Source: JBBQXK01 sp052387255 (GTDB lineage Bacteria; Pseudomonadota; Alphaproteobacteria; Rhodobacterales; Rhodobacteraceae). From it: a DNA stretch of 64,000 nucleotides. Positions within the stretch are counted from its first letter, which is position 1. Every line of letters starts with the position of its first letter. A program made the translations under genes and the position numbers. Below, piece by piece: positions 52,124 through 61,129 of the stretch. The stretch spans positions 1 through 64,000 of the forward strand of contig JBQTJI010000035.1 of assembly GCA_052387255.1 (NCBI GenBank), in the 5' to 3' direction. The notes below the pieces were generated by a model. That model was not told the origin of the DNA. It saw nothing but the letters and a program-made list of their open reading frames with translations, and made no database searches.

Positions 52124-53086
52124 TCAAATCCGGCCATCGGCGCGCCACTTGGTGATCATTTCGCGGCTGACCTCGAAATGCATCGAATCCTCGCGACTGA
52201 AGGCCGCCCCCCAGAACCACCCCTCGGCCTGGAAGAAGTCGGCCAGGATGGTCAGGCCAAGCTGGGTGCGCCCGTCGCCCAGGGTGTCAAGCACCCCGTC
52301 GATGTTCAGGTCCACCGCAAGGCCGAAGGAATGCGACGAGACCGAGTTCTGCGACCCCCGGATGCGGCGCACGCACAGGGCCCCGGCGGTGTTGATCCGG
52401 GCGTAGAGGTCGGCGTCGGTCGCCTTGATCTTCTCGAACACGTTGCGCATCGATTCGACCGCCGGGCGCAGCATCGAGACGCGGATCGGGCCGACATCCT
52501 CGGTCACCAGCAGCGCCTTGAGCGTGGGGTTGGTCATCGGTTCGCAGTCGTCCGACAGCGACTCGCGCGGCATGCCGAACGTCTCGATCTGGAAGCTGGG
52601 CGAGGGCACCGAGATGCCCTCGTTGATCTTGCGACGGCCCGCCAGGTTGACCACCTGGGTATAGCTGTCGATCCCCGCGCCCAGGGTTTCCGGAATGTAG
52701 TTCGGGTCGGTCGGATCGGGCCCCGGCGCGCCTGCCTGGGGCAGCGACTGCAGGCGGGACAGTTCCTGTTCGACGGCTGCCAGGCGGCTCTGCAGGTCTT
52801 CCACCTGCTGGCGCAGCTTTTCCAGATCGATGCGCGCGCCGCTGTCGACGGCGGAACCGCTGCCGCCTTCGGTGCCGATCACCGCAGCCGGGCCGCCCAT
52901 GAGCGACGACCCCACCAGCCAGATGACCGGGGCCAGCACCAGGCAGACGCCGACGATGATGGCGGGGATCAGGAAATCGGCCTTCGGCGGAGGGGGGCGG
53001 GCGGCGGCCTGCTTTTGCGGCGGAGGGGGTGGCGGCACGGGCTCGGGTCCGGTTGGGGCGGTTTCCGGCCTACTATAACAAGGCAT
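52124..53086 (-). CDS. Membrane-anchored M15-type peptidase (D-Ala-D-Ala carboxypeptidase-like)
   Basis: A 320-residue protein. A proline-rich cytoplasmic tail (residues 1-36) leads to one membrane helix (about 38-62), a coiled coil (ARIDLEKLRQQVEDLQSRL, about 84-112) and a C-terminal domain with SSHSFGLAVDLN (H252, D259) and the terminal DSMHFEVS, the zinc and catalytic pattern of M15/VanY-like peptidases. It should cleave peptidoglycan stem peptides from the inner membrane. It is divergent from the OmpA-like gene. Type VI clusters sometimes carry cell-wall hydrolases, so a role in passage of the apparatus is plausible but unproven. Confidence 0.85.
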   Translation of the reverse strand: MPCYSRPETAPTGPEPVPPPPPPQKQAAARPPPPKADFLIPAIIVGVCLVLAPVIWLVGSSLMGGPAAVIGTEGGSGSAVDSGARIDLEKLRQQVEDLQSRLAAVEQELSRLQSLPQAGAPGPDPTDPNYIPETLGAGIDSYTQVVNLAGRRKINEGISVPSPSFQIETFGMPRESLSDDCEPMTNPTLKALLVTEDVGPIRVSMLRPAVESMRNVFEKIKATDADLYARINTAGALCVRRIRGSQNSVSSHSFGLAVDLNIDGVLDTLGDGRTQLGLTILADFFQAEGWFWGAAFSREDSMHFEVSREMITKWRADGRI

Positions 53087-53157
53087 GACGCAAAGGAAAC
53101 CGGCCTTGGGGCGAAACCCGTTGTCGCCGCCGGGGGGGTGGTGTAGTTTTCCTGCAC

Positions 53158-53180
53158 GGTCCGGCGCATTTTGCCGGACC
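53158..53180 (+). promoter_or_regulatory. Stem-loop in the 5' region of the OmpA-like gene
   Basis: GGTCCGGC pairs perfectly with GCCGGACC around a seven-base loop containing TTTT, ending 11 bases before the GGAGGG ribosome-binding site of the gene at 53204. It may protect the leader or act as a weak terminator; nothing more is visible. Confidence 0.4.
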
Positions 53181-53203
53181 CCGTGTCATTTGGAGGGTGG
53201 ATC

Positions 53204-53929
53204 ATGGCGGAGATTCTTCGCAGGACGATGATGGCGGCGGGTGTGGCGGCAGTGCTGTGGTCGCCCGTCGCCCATGCGCAATCGAGCGATCAGACAGGGG
53301 CCACGTCGGAGGAACTGCAACTTCTGTTCCAGCGGCAGAAATCGCGCGGGCTGAAACTGGCCCCGAACACGGCGGTGGCCCCCACGTCGGCGACCGAAAC
53401 GGTCGCGGCAGAGACGGGGTTCGAACCTTCGGGCGAACCCGATCCGACCGCGACAGCCAGAGCCGACCCCGTGGCCGAACCAGTGGCCGAGCCGACGGGC
53501 ACCGCCGTGACGGTGGCCGAGGGCACCACGCCGACCGAGGTTGCGTCCGGCGAGGCCCAGCCGGTGCAGGTGGCCTATACCGAGCTTGCCAAGGCCGATC
53601 AGATCAACTTTCGCATCGGGTTCGACTTTGACAGCGCCGTCCTGCGCCCGACCGAATCGCCGAAACTGGCCTCGATGTGCGCGGCGATGAAGGCGGTGGA
53701 TGTGGCGGTGTTCCGTATCGTCGGCCACACCGATGCGGCGGGATCCGACGCCTACAACGAAAAGCTGTCCCTGCTGCGCGCCGAAGAGGTCAAGCGGTAT
53801 CTGGTCACCGACTGCGGCATCGAGCCTGCGCGTCTGCAGGCCGTGGGCGTCGGCAAGCGCTATCTTTACAACACCGACGACCCCCGATCGGAAGAGAACC
53901 GGCGTGTCGAGTTCCAGGCGCTGAGCTGA
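53204..53929 (+). CDS. OmpA-family protein
   Basis: A 241-residue envelope protein. The ATG at 53204, preceded by GGAGGG, gives a signal peptide ending SPVAHA. A low-complexity linker rich in Ala, Pro, Glu and Thr spans about residues 60-125. The C-terminal OmpA-like peptidoglycan-binding domain (about 135-241) has FDFDSAVLRP, VGHTDAAGSDAYN and the arginine-containing SEENRRVEF. It precedes the kinase gene by ten bases on the same strand, so both belong to one transcript. Confidence 0.88.
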   Translation: MAEILRRTMMAAGVAAVLWSPVAHAQSSDQTGATSEELQLLFQRQKSRGLKLAPNTAVAPTSATETVAAETGFEPSGEPDPTATARADPVAEPVAEPTGTAVTVAEGTTPTEVASGEAQPVQVAYTELAKADQINFRIGFDFDSAVLRPTESPKLASMCAAMKAVDVAVFRIVGHTDAAGSDAYNEKLSLLRAEEVKRYLVTDCGIEPARLQAVGVGKRYLYNTDDPRSEENRRVEFQALS

Positions 53930-53939
53930 CCCGACCAGC

Positions 53940-56063
53940 ATGCCCGCGCCGAGTTCACATGACACGTTCCGCGCGGGCGACCTGCTGAACAACACCTACC
54001 GCATCGAGGCGGTTCTGGGCCGTGGCGGCACGTCCGAAGTCTATCGCGCGCGGTCCGAGATTTCGGGCCGCGTCGTGGCGCTCAAGGTGCTCAAGGCCGA
54101 GTTGTCGGCGAACGTCGACTACCTGCGCCTGATGACGCGGGAAGAGGCGATCCGCGACATCCGCCACGAGGCGGTCGTGCGCTATTCCGAAAACCACCGC
54201 ACGCCGGACGGCCATGTCTACCTGATCATGGATTTCGTCGACGGCCCCACGCTGGACCGCCTGATGCACAGGGGGCCGATCCCGGCCCCGGACCTGATGA
54301 TCATCGCGGGCCGGGTGACCGAGGGGCTGATGGCGGCGCATGCCAAGAACATCGTCCACCGCGACCTGTCGCCTGACAACATCATCCTGCGCGGCGGCAG
54401 GCCCGACGAGGCCGTGATCATCGATTTCGGCATCGCCAAGGATGACCGTCCGGGGGCCGAAACCATCGTCGGCAACGAGTTTGCAGGCAAGTACGCCTTT
54501 GCCGCGCCCGAGCAGCTGTATGGCCGCACCGACGCGCGGTCGGACATCTATGCGCTTGGCGCGACGCTGCTTGCCTGTTTCCGGGGCAAGGCACCCGACC
54601 TGGGGTCGAACCCGGTCGAGATGCTGAAGATCAAGGACGCGGTGCTGGACCTGTCGGGGGTGCCGGAACCCCTGGCGACGCTGATCGGGCGGATGTGCAA
54701 GCCGAAGCCCGAGGACCGCCTGCAATCGGCAGCCGAGGTGCTGCGCCTGATCGACCCCGATCACCCGGCCCTGGAACGCCCGCGCACCACGGCGGCCCCC
54801 ACCTTTGTGCCCCAGTCGAAACCCGCCGTGCCCCCCGTCCCCGCCAAATCCGGCGGCGGTGGCGTGGTGGTGGCCCTACTTGGGCTGCTTCTGGTTGCAG
54901 GGGGTGCGGGCAGCTATGTCCTGGGGGCCTTCGACGGCTTTCTGACGCCGGCCCTGCCGGTGATCGCCCCTTACGAGCTGACCATCTCGCGCGGTGGCGA
55001 CGCGGCACCGCTGGCCGTCGGCCATGTGCCGACGCCCGCCCTTCAGACCGCCCTGGCCGACCGCATGGCCGCCGCCGGGGGCACGGCGGATGTGGCGCTT
55101 GGCACGGGGGCGATCCCCGAAACCTGGGGGCCCGAGGTGATCGCGATCCTGGACCAGGTGGCGGATCTGCCGGAATGGCGGGTGGCGGTGCGCGATGCCG
55201 AGGTGCAGGTGACGGGCATGGCCCCCGACCGCGCGCAACGAGATGCCACGGCGGCATCGCTGGCGGCGGCCGAGGGTGCGCTGAAGGTCTCGGCCGCCAT
55301 CGACTTCGGCCCCCGCGTGCTGTTGCCGTCGGTGGTGCGGGACATCGCGGCGGCGCAGCAGGATTGCGGCGGTCTGACCGTGGCCGATGCGCCCGCCGCC
55401 GGGTGGGGGGTGGGTGCCAAGATCATCGTCACCGGGCGGATGGCCAGCGATGCGCAGCGGCTGAAGCTGTACGATGCACTGACCGCCGCCATCGGCGACC
55501 GCAGCGCGCTGGTCGACGTGGAAATCCTGAACCCCCAGCTGTGCGCCATCGAGGCCGCCCTGCCCCGTGCCCCGTCGCGGGGGTTTGGCGTGATCTTCGG
55601 CTTTGGCGACCGCCCCGACCCCAACCCTGCCGCCCGCTATTTCGTCGGCGAGAACCCGGTGATCGACGTGGTGATCCCGGCCGACGTCACCAGCGGCAAC
55701 CTGTGGGTGTCCATCGTCGATGTCACGGGGTCGGTGTTCCACCTGCTGCCGAACCTCAACCGCCCCGAGAACGACGTGGCCGCCCTGCGCGCGGGCCAGA
55801 CGGGAGAGGTCACAATACGCGTGGCCTATTCGCTGGCCGAGGCGACGGGGACGCCGAAGATGGCCTTTCTGGTGGACGATTCGATCATGGGCAAATCCAA
55901 GATCGTGGTCCTCTATGCCCCCGAACCGGTGTTCGACACGCTGCGCCCGATGTCCGAGTCGGTCGAAAGCTTTGCCGCGGCCCTGGCGGGGCAAGAGACC
56001 GAGGACACGCCTGCGCCGCTGTTTTCGATCGATGCGCGCATCCTGACGACGGAAAAGCCCTGA
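53940..56063 (+). CDS. ppkA: Ser/Thr protein kinase of the type VI threonine-phosphorylation pathway
   Basis: A 707-residue transmembrane kinase. The Hanks-type domain occupies about residues 20-280: glycine loop LGRGGTSEVY, ATP lysine in VVALKVLK (K49), catalytic HRDLSPDN (D142) and DFGIAKDD. A membrane helix lies at about 304-326. The periplasmic part has BON-like repeats and a C-terminal DUF4384-like segment (GENPVIDVVIPADV onward). This layout and its facing position to the PP2C/tagF genes fit PpkA, which activates type VI secretion by phosphorylating Fha. No Fha gene is in view. The symbol rests on context. Confidence 0.85.
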   Translation: MPAPSSHDTFRAGDLLNNTYRIEAVLGRGGTSEVYRARSEISGRVVALKVLKAELSANVDYLRLMTREEAIRDIRHEAVVRYSENHRTPDGHVYLIMDFVDGPTLDRLMHRGPIPAPDLMIIAGRVTEGLMAAHAKNIVHRDLSPDNIILRGGRPDEAVIIDFGIAKDDRPGAETIVGNEFAGKYAFAAPEQLYGRTDARSDIYALGATLLACFRGKAPDLGSNPVEMLKIKDAVLDLSGVPEPLATLIGRMCKPKPEDRLQSAAEVLRLIDPDHPALERPRTTAAPTFVPQSKPAVPPVPAKSGGGGVVVALLGLLLVAGGAGSYVLGAFDGFLTPALPVIAPYELTISRGGDAAPLAVGHVPTPALQTALADRMAAAGGTADVALGTGAIPETWGPEVIAILDQVADLPEWRVAVRDAEVQVTGMAPDRAQRDATAASLAAAEGALKVSAAIDFGPRVLLPSVVRDIAAAQQDCGGLTVADAPAAGWGVGAKIIVTGRMASDAQRLKLYDALTAAIGDRSALVDVEILNPQLCAIEAALPRAPSRGFGVIFGFGDRPDPNPAARYFVGENPVIDVVIPADVTSGNLWVSIVDVTGSVFHLLPNLNRPENDVAALRAGQTGEVTIRVAYSLAEATGTPKMAFLVDDSIMGKSKIVVLYAPEPVFDTLRPMSESVESFAAALAGQETEDTPAPLFSIDARILTTEKP

Positions 56064-56075
56064 GGCCGCAAGCGC

Positions 56076-56095
56076 GCCTAACACATGTGTTAGGC
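56076..56095. repeat. Intergenic element family B, copy 2 (ACATGT-centred palindrome)
   Basis: GCCTAACACATGTGTTAGGC is a perfect 20-bp palindrome, 12 bases after the kinase stop and between convergent genes. Ten bases further, CCATTGATATCTCTATA (56105-56121) resembles the partner motif beside copy 1 at 21525. The order of the two modules is reversed relative to copy 1. Confidence 0.75.
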
Positions 56096-56153
56096 AAGTC
56101 AACCCATTGATATCTCTATACAATGTCTTTCAGGTTAACGCATTTTCAACAGG

Positions 56154-56879
56154 TTACGTCGGCACATCCACCACGATGATCGACACGTTGTCGCCGCCGC
56201 CCGAAGCCAGGGCGTGGTTCTGCAGCTTTTCGGCCACCGTTTCGATGGGCTCGTCCGTCAGCATCGATTCCAGCAGCTTGAAGCCGGCGTACTTGGTCAG
56301 CCCGTCCGAGCACAGCAGGAACCGGTCGCCGGGCAGAACCTCGCCCCGCACCTTGTCAAGCTCCAGTTCGTCCCCCACCCCCACGGCGCGGGTGATCGCG
56401 TTCGACTGGGGGTGGTTCTCGGCTTCGTCCCAGGTCATCTCGCCTGCCGCGACGAACTCGCCCACCACCGAATGGTCGGTCGTCAGCATCGAGATGGTGC
56501 CGTCGCGCAAGAGGTAGATGCGGCTGTCGCCCGCCCAGAAGGCCACGAAATGCGTGTCGGTCAGCAACAGCGCCACGACGGTGGCCCCGACCGTGCCGTG
56601 GAACCGCTCGGCCGCGACGGTGCGGATGCGGTCGTGGGCGGTGATGATCGTGGCCCGCAGCGTGCGCATCAGGTCGGCTGGCGGCTGATCGGGCGGGATC
56701 ATGGCGATGGTGTCGACGATGGTCTGGCTGGCAAAGTCGCCCGCCTCGTGCCCGCCCATGCCGTCGGCCACCACCCAGATGCGCTGATCGGGCAGGGACA
56801 GGATCGAGTCCTCGTTCACCTTGCGCACGCGGCCCACATGGCTGGTGGCACTGTAGCGAATTGTCCGGGCCAGCATCAT
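56154..56879 (-). CDS. pppA: PP2C-family protein phosphatase (PppA type)
   Basis: A 241-residue metal-dependent Ser/Thr phosphatase. The PP2C motifs are present: RKVNEDSI, VVADGMGGHEAGDFAS, FWAGDSRIYLLR, LLCSDGLTKY and GGGDNVSIIVV. The ATG at 56879 overlaps the tagF stop. In type VI systems PppA reverses phosphorylation by PpkA and so dampens secretion. Convergent to the kinase gene across 90 bases. Confidence 0.92.
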   Translation of the reverse strand: MMLARTIRYSATSHVGRVRKVNEDSILSLPDQRIWVVADGMGGHEAGDFASQTIVDTIAMIPPDQPPADLMRTLRATIITAHDRIRTVAAERFHGTVGATVVALLLTDTHFVAFWAGDSRIYLLRDGTISMLTTDHSVVGEFVAAGEMTWDEAENHPQSNAITRAVGVGDELELDKVRGEVLPGDRFLLCSDGLTKYAGFKLLESMLTDEPIETVAEKLQNHALASGGGDNVSIIVVDVPT

Positions 56880-57553
56880 GCGTCCTCCATTTCCCGCCAG
56901 ACATGCGCGGCCATGTCGAACAGACCGTTCACCTGGCCACCCGCAGGCAGCCCTTCGCACACCATCATCCGCGCCTGGCCGCCCAGGTCCGCCGTCCAGA
57001 CCGAGGGTTTGCGGAACGTTCCCGCCACCTGCCGGGCCGCCAGGGCCGAGGTGAGGTCGCCGTTTTCGGCCAGCACCACGACGCCGCCCTGCGCCTGCAT
57101 CAGCACCGGCATCTCTGCCGAGGGTGGCATCGCGACGCCCGCCAGCCGGGTCTGCAGGATGTCGCGCGTCATGCCGTCCTCAAGCGCGTCAAGCGCCAGC
57201 GTTTCCAGGGCGGCGAACATCGCCGCCGCCTGCAGATGCGCCAGGACCGGGGCCTGTCCGTCGGCCAGGGGCGAGGCGAGCGTCATCGGGAACTGCCGCC
57301 CCACGCGGTCGACCGACATCATCATCACGCCCTGGATCGCCGCCGCCCCCGCCAGCCCCGGCGACAGGGTGAAGCGCCAGATCGGGGCCGAGAAATAGCA
57401 GTCCTGCCACCCCTCGCCCAGGGCCGTCCTGGCCGCCAGCATCCCCTCTTGCAGCCAGCGGTCCCAGGGGTCGATGAACCCCTGCGCCAGATCCATGCGC
57501 AGAAAGTCGCCAAGCGAGGGCATCTTGCCGAAGGCTCCGAACCGGGCACCCAT
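56876..57553 (-). CDS. tagF: Type VI secretion-associated protein TagF
   Basis: A 225-residue TagF-domain protein (once DUF2094). The N terminus GAFGKMPSLGDFLR is the family signature, followed by FIDPWDRWLQEGML and YFSAPIWRFTLSPG. In studied systems TagF is a post-translational repressor of secretion. The ATG at 57553 overlaps the TssM stop; six extra codons upstream would lie inside tssM. It is flanked by tssM and the PP2C gene with overlapping ends, the usual order. Confidence 0.93.
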   Translation of the reverse strand: MGARFGAFGKMPSLGDFLRMDLAQGFIDPWDRWLQEGMLAARTALGEGWQDCYFSAPIWRFTLSPGLAGAAAIQGVMMMSVDRVGRQFPMTLASPLADGQAPVLAHLQAAAMFAALETLALDALEDGMTRDILQTRLAGVAMPPSAEMPVLMQAQGGVVVLAENGDLTSALAARQVAGTFRKPSVWTADLGGQARMMVCEGLPAGGQVNGLFDMAAHVWREMEDA

Positions 57554-60500
57554 CAGAACGACTTCGGGCAAGAGAACTTGGTCAGCGCGGCCAAGGCGAA
57601 GGGATTGATGGCCGAGCTTGTCTGAACCTCGAAGATCGCAAGGCGTCCCCCGACATTGAAGATCACCCGCTTCTTGGCGGTCACGTCGGTGTTCTTCATC
57701 GAGGCCGAATCCAGAAGCCGGAACCAGCCCCAGGGCCCGTCGCGCCGGATCGAGTTCTCGACTGCCGGGTCGGGCGGGTCGAATGTGATCCGCCCGAAAC
57801 CGGCGGCACCGGGCCAGATGACGCCGGTCGGGGCGGGCTGGCCGTCCGACTTGCTGAGCTTGACCACGGAACCGTCGATGTCCAGGGTCACGCTGTCGGC
57901 GCGGTCGTCCAGGGCCTGCGGCGTGACCGAGAACTGCACCTGCGGGGCAGGCCCCGTCGGAAAGAAGGCCGACCGAATTTCCGCCGCGTACATGAACTGT
58001 TCCAGCACCGCCGGCGAGATGCCCAGATCGACATCGTTCAGCTTCTTGAAGCTCCAGGGCTTGGTCGAGGTATCGACATTCTTGGCCAGATGTTCATTGA
58101 AGAAGGCGTCAAGCAGCCCGCCCGGCGCGAACATCTTGGTGAAGTCGGCGATGCCCATCTCTTCCTTGGCGCGCCGGTTGAAAGGATAGCGCCCCTCCAG
58201 CGACTGGGCGCAGATCGGCTGGATCTGGCTTTGCCATGTCGCGTTGATCGACGAACGGGTGCCGTCCGCCGTGATCCCCGCCGCCCCCGCCGAAATCTGG
58301 GCGGCCCACCTCTGGATCGCCTCGGGCAGGCTGCGCGTCATCAGCGACAGCTGGAACAGGGGCGATTCCTCGGGGTCCTGGGGGGCACCGGTGACGCCGC
58401 CGGCAAAGCCGATCTTGGCCAGTTCCCGGTACACGTCGGTCAGCACCACCAGCAGATCGTCAAGCTGCGAAGGCTGGTTTTCCGGTCGGTCAACCAGCTC
58501 GTGCAACCAGGCGAACCGCTCTTCGACGACCTGGCCGGGCACCTTCGCGGTTTCGCCGTCGCCCTCGGCCGCAGCCTGCATCTCGTTGAGGAATGCCTGC
58601 GCCTGCAGGCTGAGCGCCGAGCGCAGTTCCAGCCTGGCCACCGCCTGGGCCCCCTCGGCCACACCGTCGGGAACGACGGAGCGGTTTTCGGTCAGCCTGG
58701 ATTCTTCACTGATTGCGGTCAGCAGGTTGGCGATGGGCGACGTGGGACCGGACAGGATGTTGGTCACGTCCGCCGCGTGGCTGGCCGATTCCAGCGGGAT
58801 GATGTCGATGTCGCCCAGGATCGCCTCGTACCGCGCGATGAAGTCGTTGTAATACAGGTCCAGCACGTCACGGCTCATCGCCAGCAGGGCCACTTGGGAC
58901 TGGTCGGCGATGCTGTTCGGTCCCAGGACCCAGCTTTCGTTTTGCAGGCGGGTGACGACCTCCAAGGCTTCGCCCAGGAAGACCTCGTTGAAGCCTGCAT
59001 AGGTGAAGATGCCCTCGATCCCGTCGTTCAGGGGCTTGCCCGACGACCGGACGAAGACGCGGCTGACCGCCGGGCCGCCCACCTCGGTCACGCGCCATTG
59101 CGGCAGGGCCAGCGCCTTGGGGCTGTTGACAATGCCGTTGTAGATGCGCTGCGCCATCGGCAGTTCGGTCAGGATCGTCTGGGCCTGTTCCACCAGCGGG
59201 CCGTTGAGGGCGACCGACTGCATCGGCTGCGACAGCATCGCCTCGAGGTGCAGCGTCAGTTCGGCGCGCACCTGGTCGTTGGCGGGGCCGGGGAAGGACA
59301 CGGCCCAGTCGAGAGCCATCCATTCGCGCACAAGGTCGGCATTGAGCGGCCCCTGCTGGCCCAGCATCAGATAGACCTTCAGCGCCTCGTACAGAAGTTC
59401 CGGCTGGTTCATCGTGCTTTGCATCTGGTTCTCCAGGCGCAGCAGCAGTCGCGGCAGAAGGTGCTGGTTCAGCCCCGCGCGATAGGCCTGCGCGGCCGAG
59501 GACCCCATGCTGTCGCCCTGGTAGAGGCCCCAGCCCAACGATCCGGGGTCGGGCACCTCGCCCGCCAGCGGGTTTGCGGGCAGGGCGCGCAGGATGTTCA
59601 GGGCAGGCAGGGTCGACACGATGTCGCTGTCGCCGATGGGGTTCGAGGGAATCTGCGCCGCCGCCGCCTGATAGGCGGCCAGCCCTTCGGACGCCTGCGC
59701 CATCATCGCCTGGTTGCCCAGATAGCTGCGCACCCACAGCGTCCCAGCCCCGCCCGCGATCAGCACCGAGGCCGCGATGGCTGCGCGCCGGGTCCAGCGA
59801 TAGCGGCGTTCGACCTTGTCGTCGGCGGACACCAGGCCCGCCTCCTTGAAGATCACCTGATCGAACAGGCGCGTCAGGAAGTACGACCGGCCCGTGCCCT
59901 TGCCGGTGCCGATGGCCTGCCGCCCGATGCCGAAGGTGCGCGCCATGCCCATCATCAGCCGGTCGATGGGGGTGCCTTCCTGCGTGCCGGACGCAAAGTA
60001 GACGCCGCGCAGCAGGTGGCGCTGCTCGAACTTGTTGTCCAGGAACACCTCGGTCAGGAAATCGCGCGCGACCTGGCGCACGCTTGCCACCTGCCCCGGA
60101 AAACCGGCGATCAGGCTGCGGCGCTGGTGGTCGGTCTCTTGCTGCATCCGTTCCAGCGACTGCGCGTTCAACTGCGTCAGGAGCGCCGAAAACTCGTCAT
60201 CGAAGGCGGCAATCGGCGACACGTTGGCCTTGGGTTTCTCCAGCGGCAGGGTAAAGCCCCAGACCTGTTCGCGCGCCTCTTTGCCCAGGTTGTCGAAGAA
60301 CTCGGCAAAGCCCGCGATCAGGTCGGCCTTGGTGAACATCACATAGACCGGAAACCGCACGCCCAGCTTTTCGCGCAGTTCGTGCAGGCGCTTGCGGATC
60401 GACCGGGCGTGACCGGCCTGGGTGACCTCGTCGGTCAAGGACAGGTCGGACAGGCTGATGGCGATGATCGCGCCGTTGATCGGCTGGCGCTTGCGGTGTT

Positions 60501-61128
60501 TCTTCAGCAGGGCCAGGAACCCGAGCCAGCCCTTGTTGTCGGCCTCGGCATCGCTTTCCTGCGTGGTGTAGCGACCCGCCGTGTCGATCATCACGGCGTT
60601 GTCGGTGAACCACCAGTCGCAGTTGCGCGTGCCGCCGACGCCGCCGATGCTGGCCGAGCCGAACTCTTCGACCAGCGGGAACTTGAGGCCCGAGTTGATG
60701 ATGGCCGTCGTCTTGCCCGCGCCGGGCGGCCCGATCATGATGTACCAGGGCAGTTCGTACAGCGAACGCGCGCCCATCTTGGACTTGCGCAACTGCGTCA
60801 GCGCGGTGCGCAGCTTGGCCTTCATCTCGTCGGCTTCGGACTGCAGCGCGTCGGGCTCGGGGTCGTCTTCGACCGTGTCCACGATGTCGCGCGCCAGCCG
60901 GCGGTTGCGGCGCCAGCGGAAAAACCGGATGAGGGCATAGACGAACAGCGTCAAACCGAAGATCACCGCAATCGCGGTGATCCGCGATTCCAGCGTGTCG
61001 AAGGGCCGCCAATCGCCCCAGGCGACAAGGTTGCCAAAGTACCACATCAGCACCGACAACGCGATGGCGATGAACACCATCAGGCCGAACGTCGTCCTCA
61101 AGAGTGGCCAGATATATCGCCGGATCAT
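57553..61128 (-). CDS. tssM: Type VI secretion inner-membrane protein TssM (IcmF)
   Basis: A 1191-residue membrane-complex protein. Two N-terminal helices (about residues 8-30 and 43-63) precede a cytoplasmic NTPase-like domain with Walker A IGPPGAGKTTAI (about 131-142) and MIDTAGRY; a third helix (about 445-465) leads to a ~720-residue periplasmic domain of the ImcF-related/C-terminal type, ending in a beta-rich part that contacts TssJ. The full length and intact Walker A indicate a functional gene. It lies one base after tssL and overlaps tagF. Confidence 0.95.
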   Translation of the reverse strand: MIRRYIWPLLRTTFGLMVFIAIALSVLMWYFGNLVAWGDWRPFDTLESRITAIAVIFGLTLFVYALIRFFRWRRNRRLARDIVDTVEDDPEPDALQSEADEMKAKLRTALTQLRKSKMGARSLYELPWYIMIGPPGAGKTTAIINSGLKFPLVEEFGSASIGGVGGTRNCDWWFTDNAVMIDTAGRYTTQESDAEADNKGWLGFLALLKKHRKRQPINGAIIAISLSDLSLTDEVTQAGHARSIRKRLHELREKLGVRFPVYVMFTKADLIAGFAEFFDNLGKEAREQVWGFTLPLEKPKANVSPIAAFDDEFSALLTQLNAQSLERMQQETDHQRRSLIAGFPGQVASVRQVARDFLTEVFLDNKFEQRHLLRGVYFASGTQEGTPIDRLMMGMARTFGIGRQAIGTGKGTGRSYFLTRLFDQVIFKEAGLVSADDKVERRYRWTRRAAIAASVLIAGGAGTLWVRSYLGNQAMMAQASEGLAAYQAAAAQIPSNPIGDSDIVSTLPALNILRALPANPLAGEVPDPGSLGWGLYQGDSMGSSAAQAYRAGLNQHLLPRLLLRLENQMQSTMNQPELLYEALKVYLMLGQQGPLNADLVREWMALDWAVSFPGPANDQVRAELTLHLEAMLSQPMQSVALNGPLVEQAQTILTELPMAQRIYNGIVNSPKALALPQWRVTEVGGPAVSRVFVRSSGKPLNDGIEGIFTYAGFNEVFLGEALEVVTRLQNESWVLGPNSIADQSQVALLAMSRDVLDLYYNDFIARYEAILGDIDIIPLESASHAADVTNILSGPTSPIANLLTAISEESRLTENRSVVPDGVAEGAQAVARLELRSALSLQAQAFLNEMQAAAEGDGETAKVPGQVVEERFAWLHELVDRPENQPSQLDDLLVVLTDVYRELAKIGFAGGVTGAPQDPEESPLFQLSLMTRSLPEAIQRWAAQISAGAAGITADGTRSSINATWQSQIQPICAQSLEGRYPFNRRAKEEMGIADFTKMFAPGGLLDAFFNEHLAKNVDTSTKPWSFKKLNDVDLGISPAVLEQFMYAAEIRSAFFPTGPAPQVQFSVTPQALDDRADSVTLDIDGSVVKLSKSDGQPAPTGVIWPGAAGFGRITFDPPDPAVENSIRRDGPWGWFRLLDSASMKNTDVTAKKRVIFNVGGRLAIFEVQTSSAINPFALAALTKFSCPKSF

Positions 61129-61129
61129 G

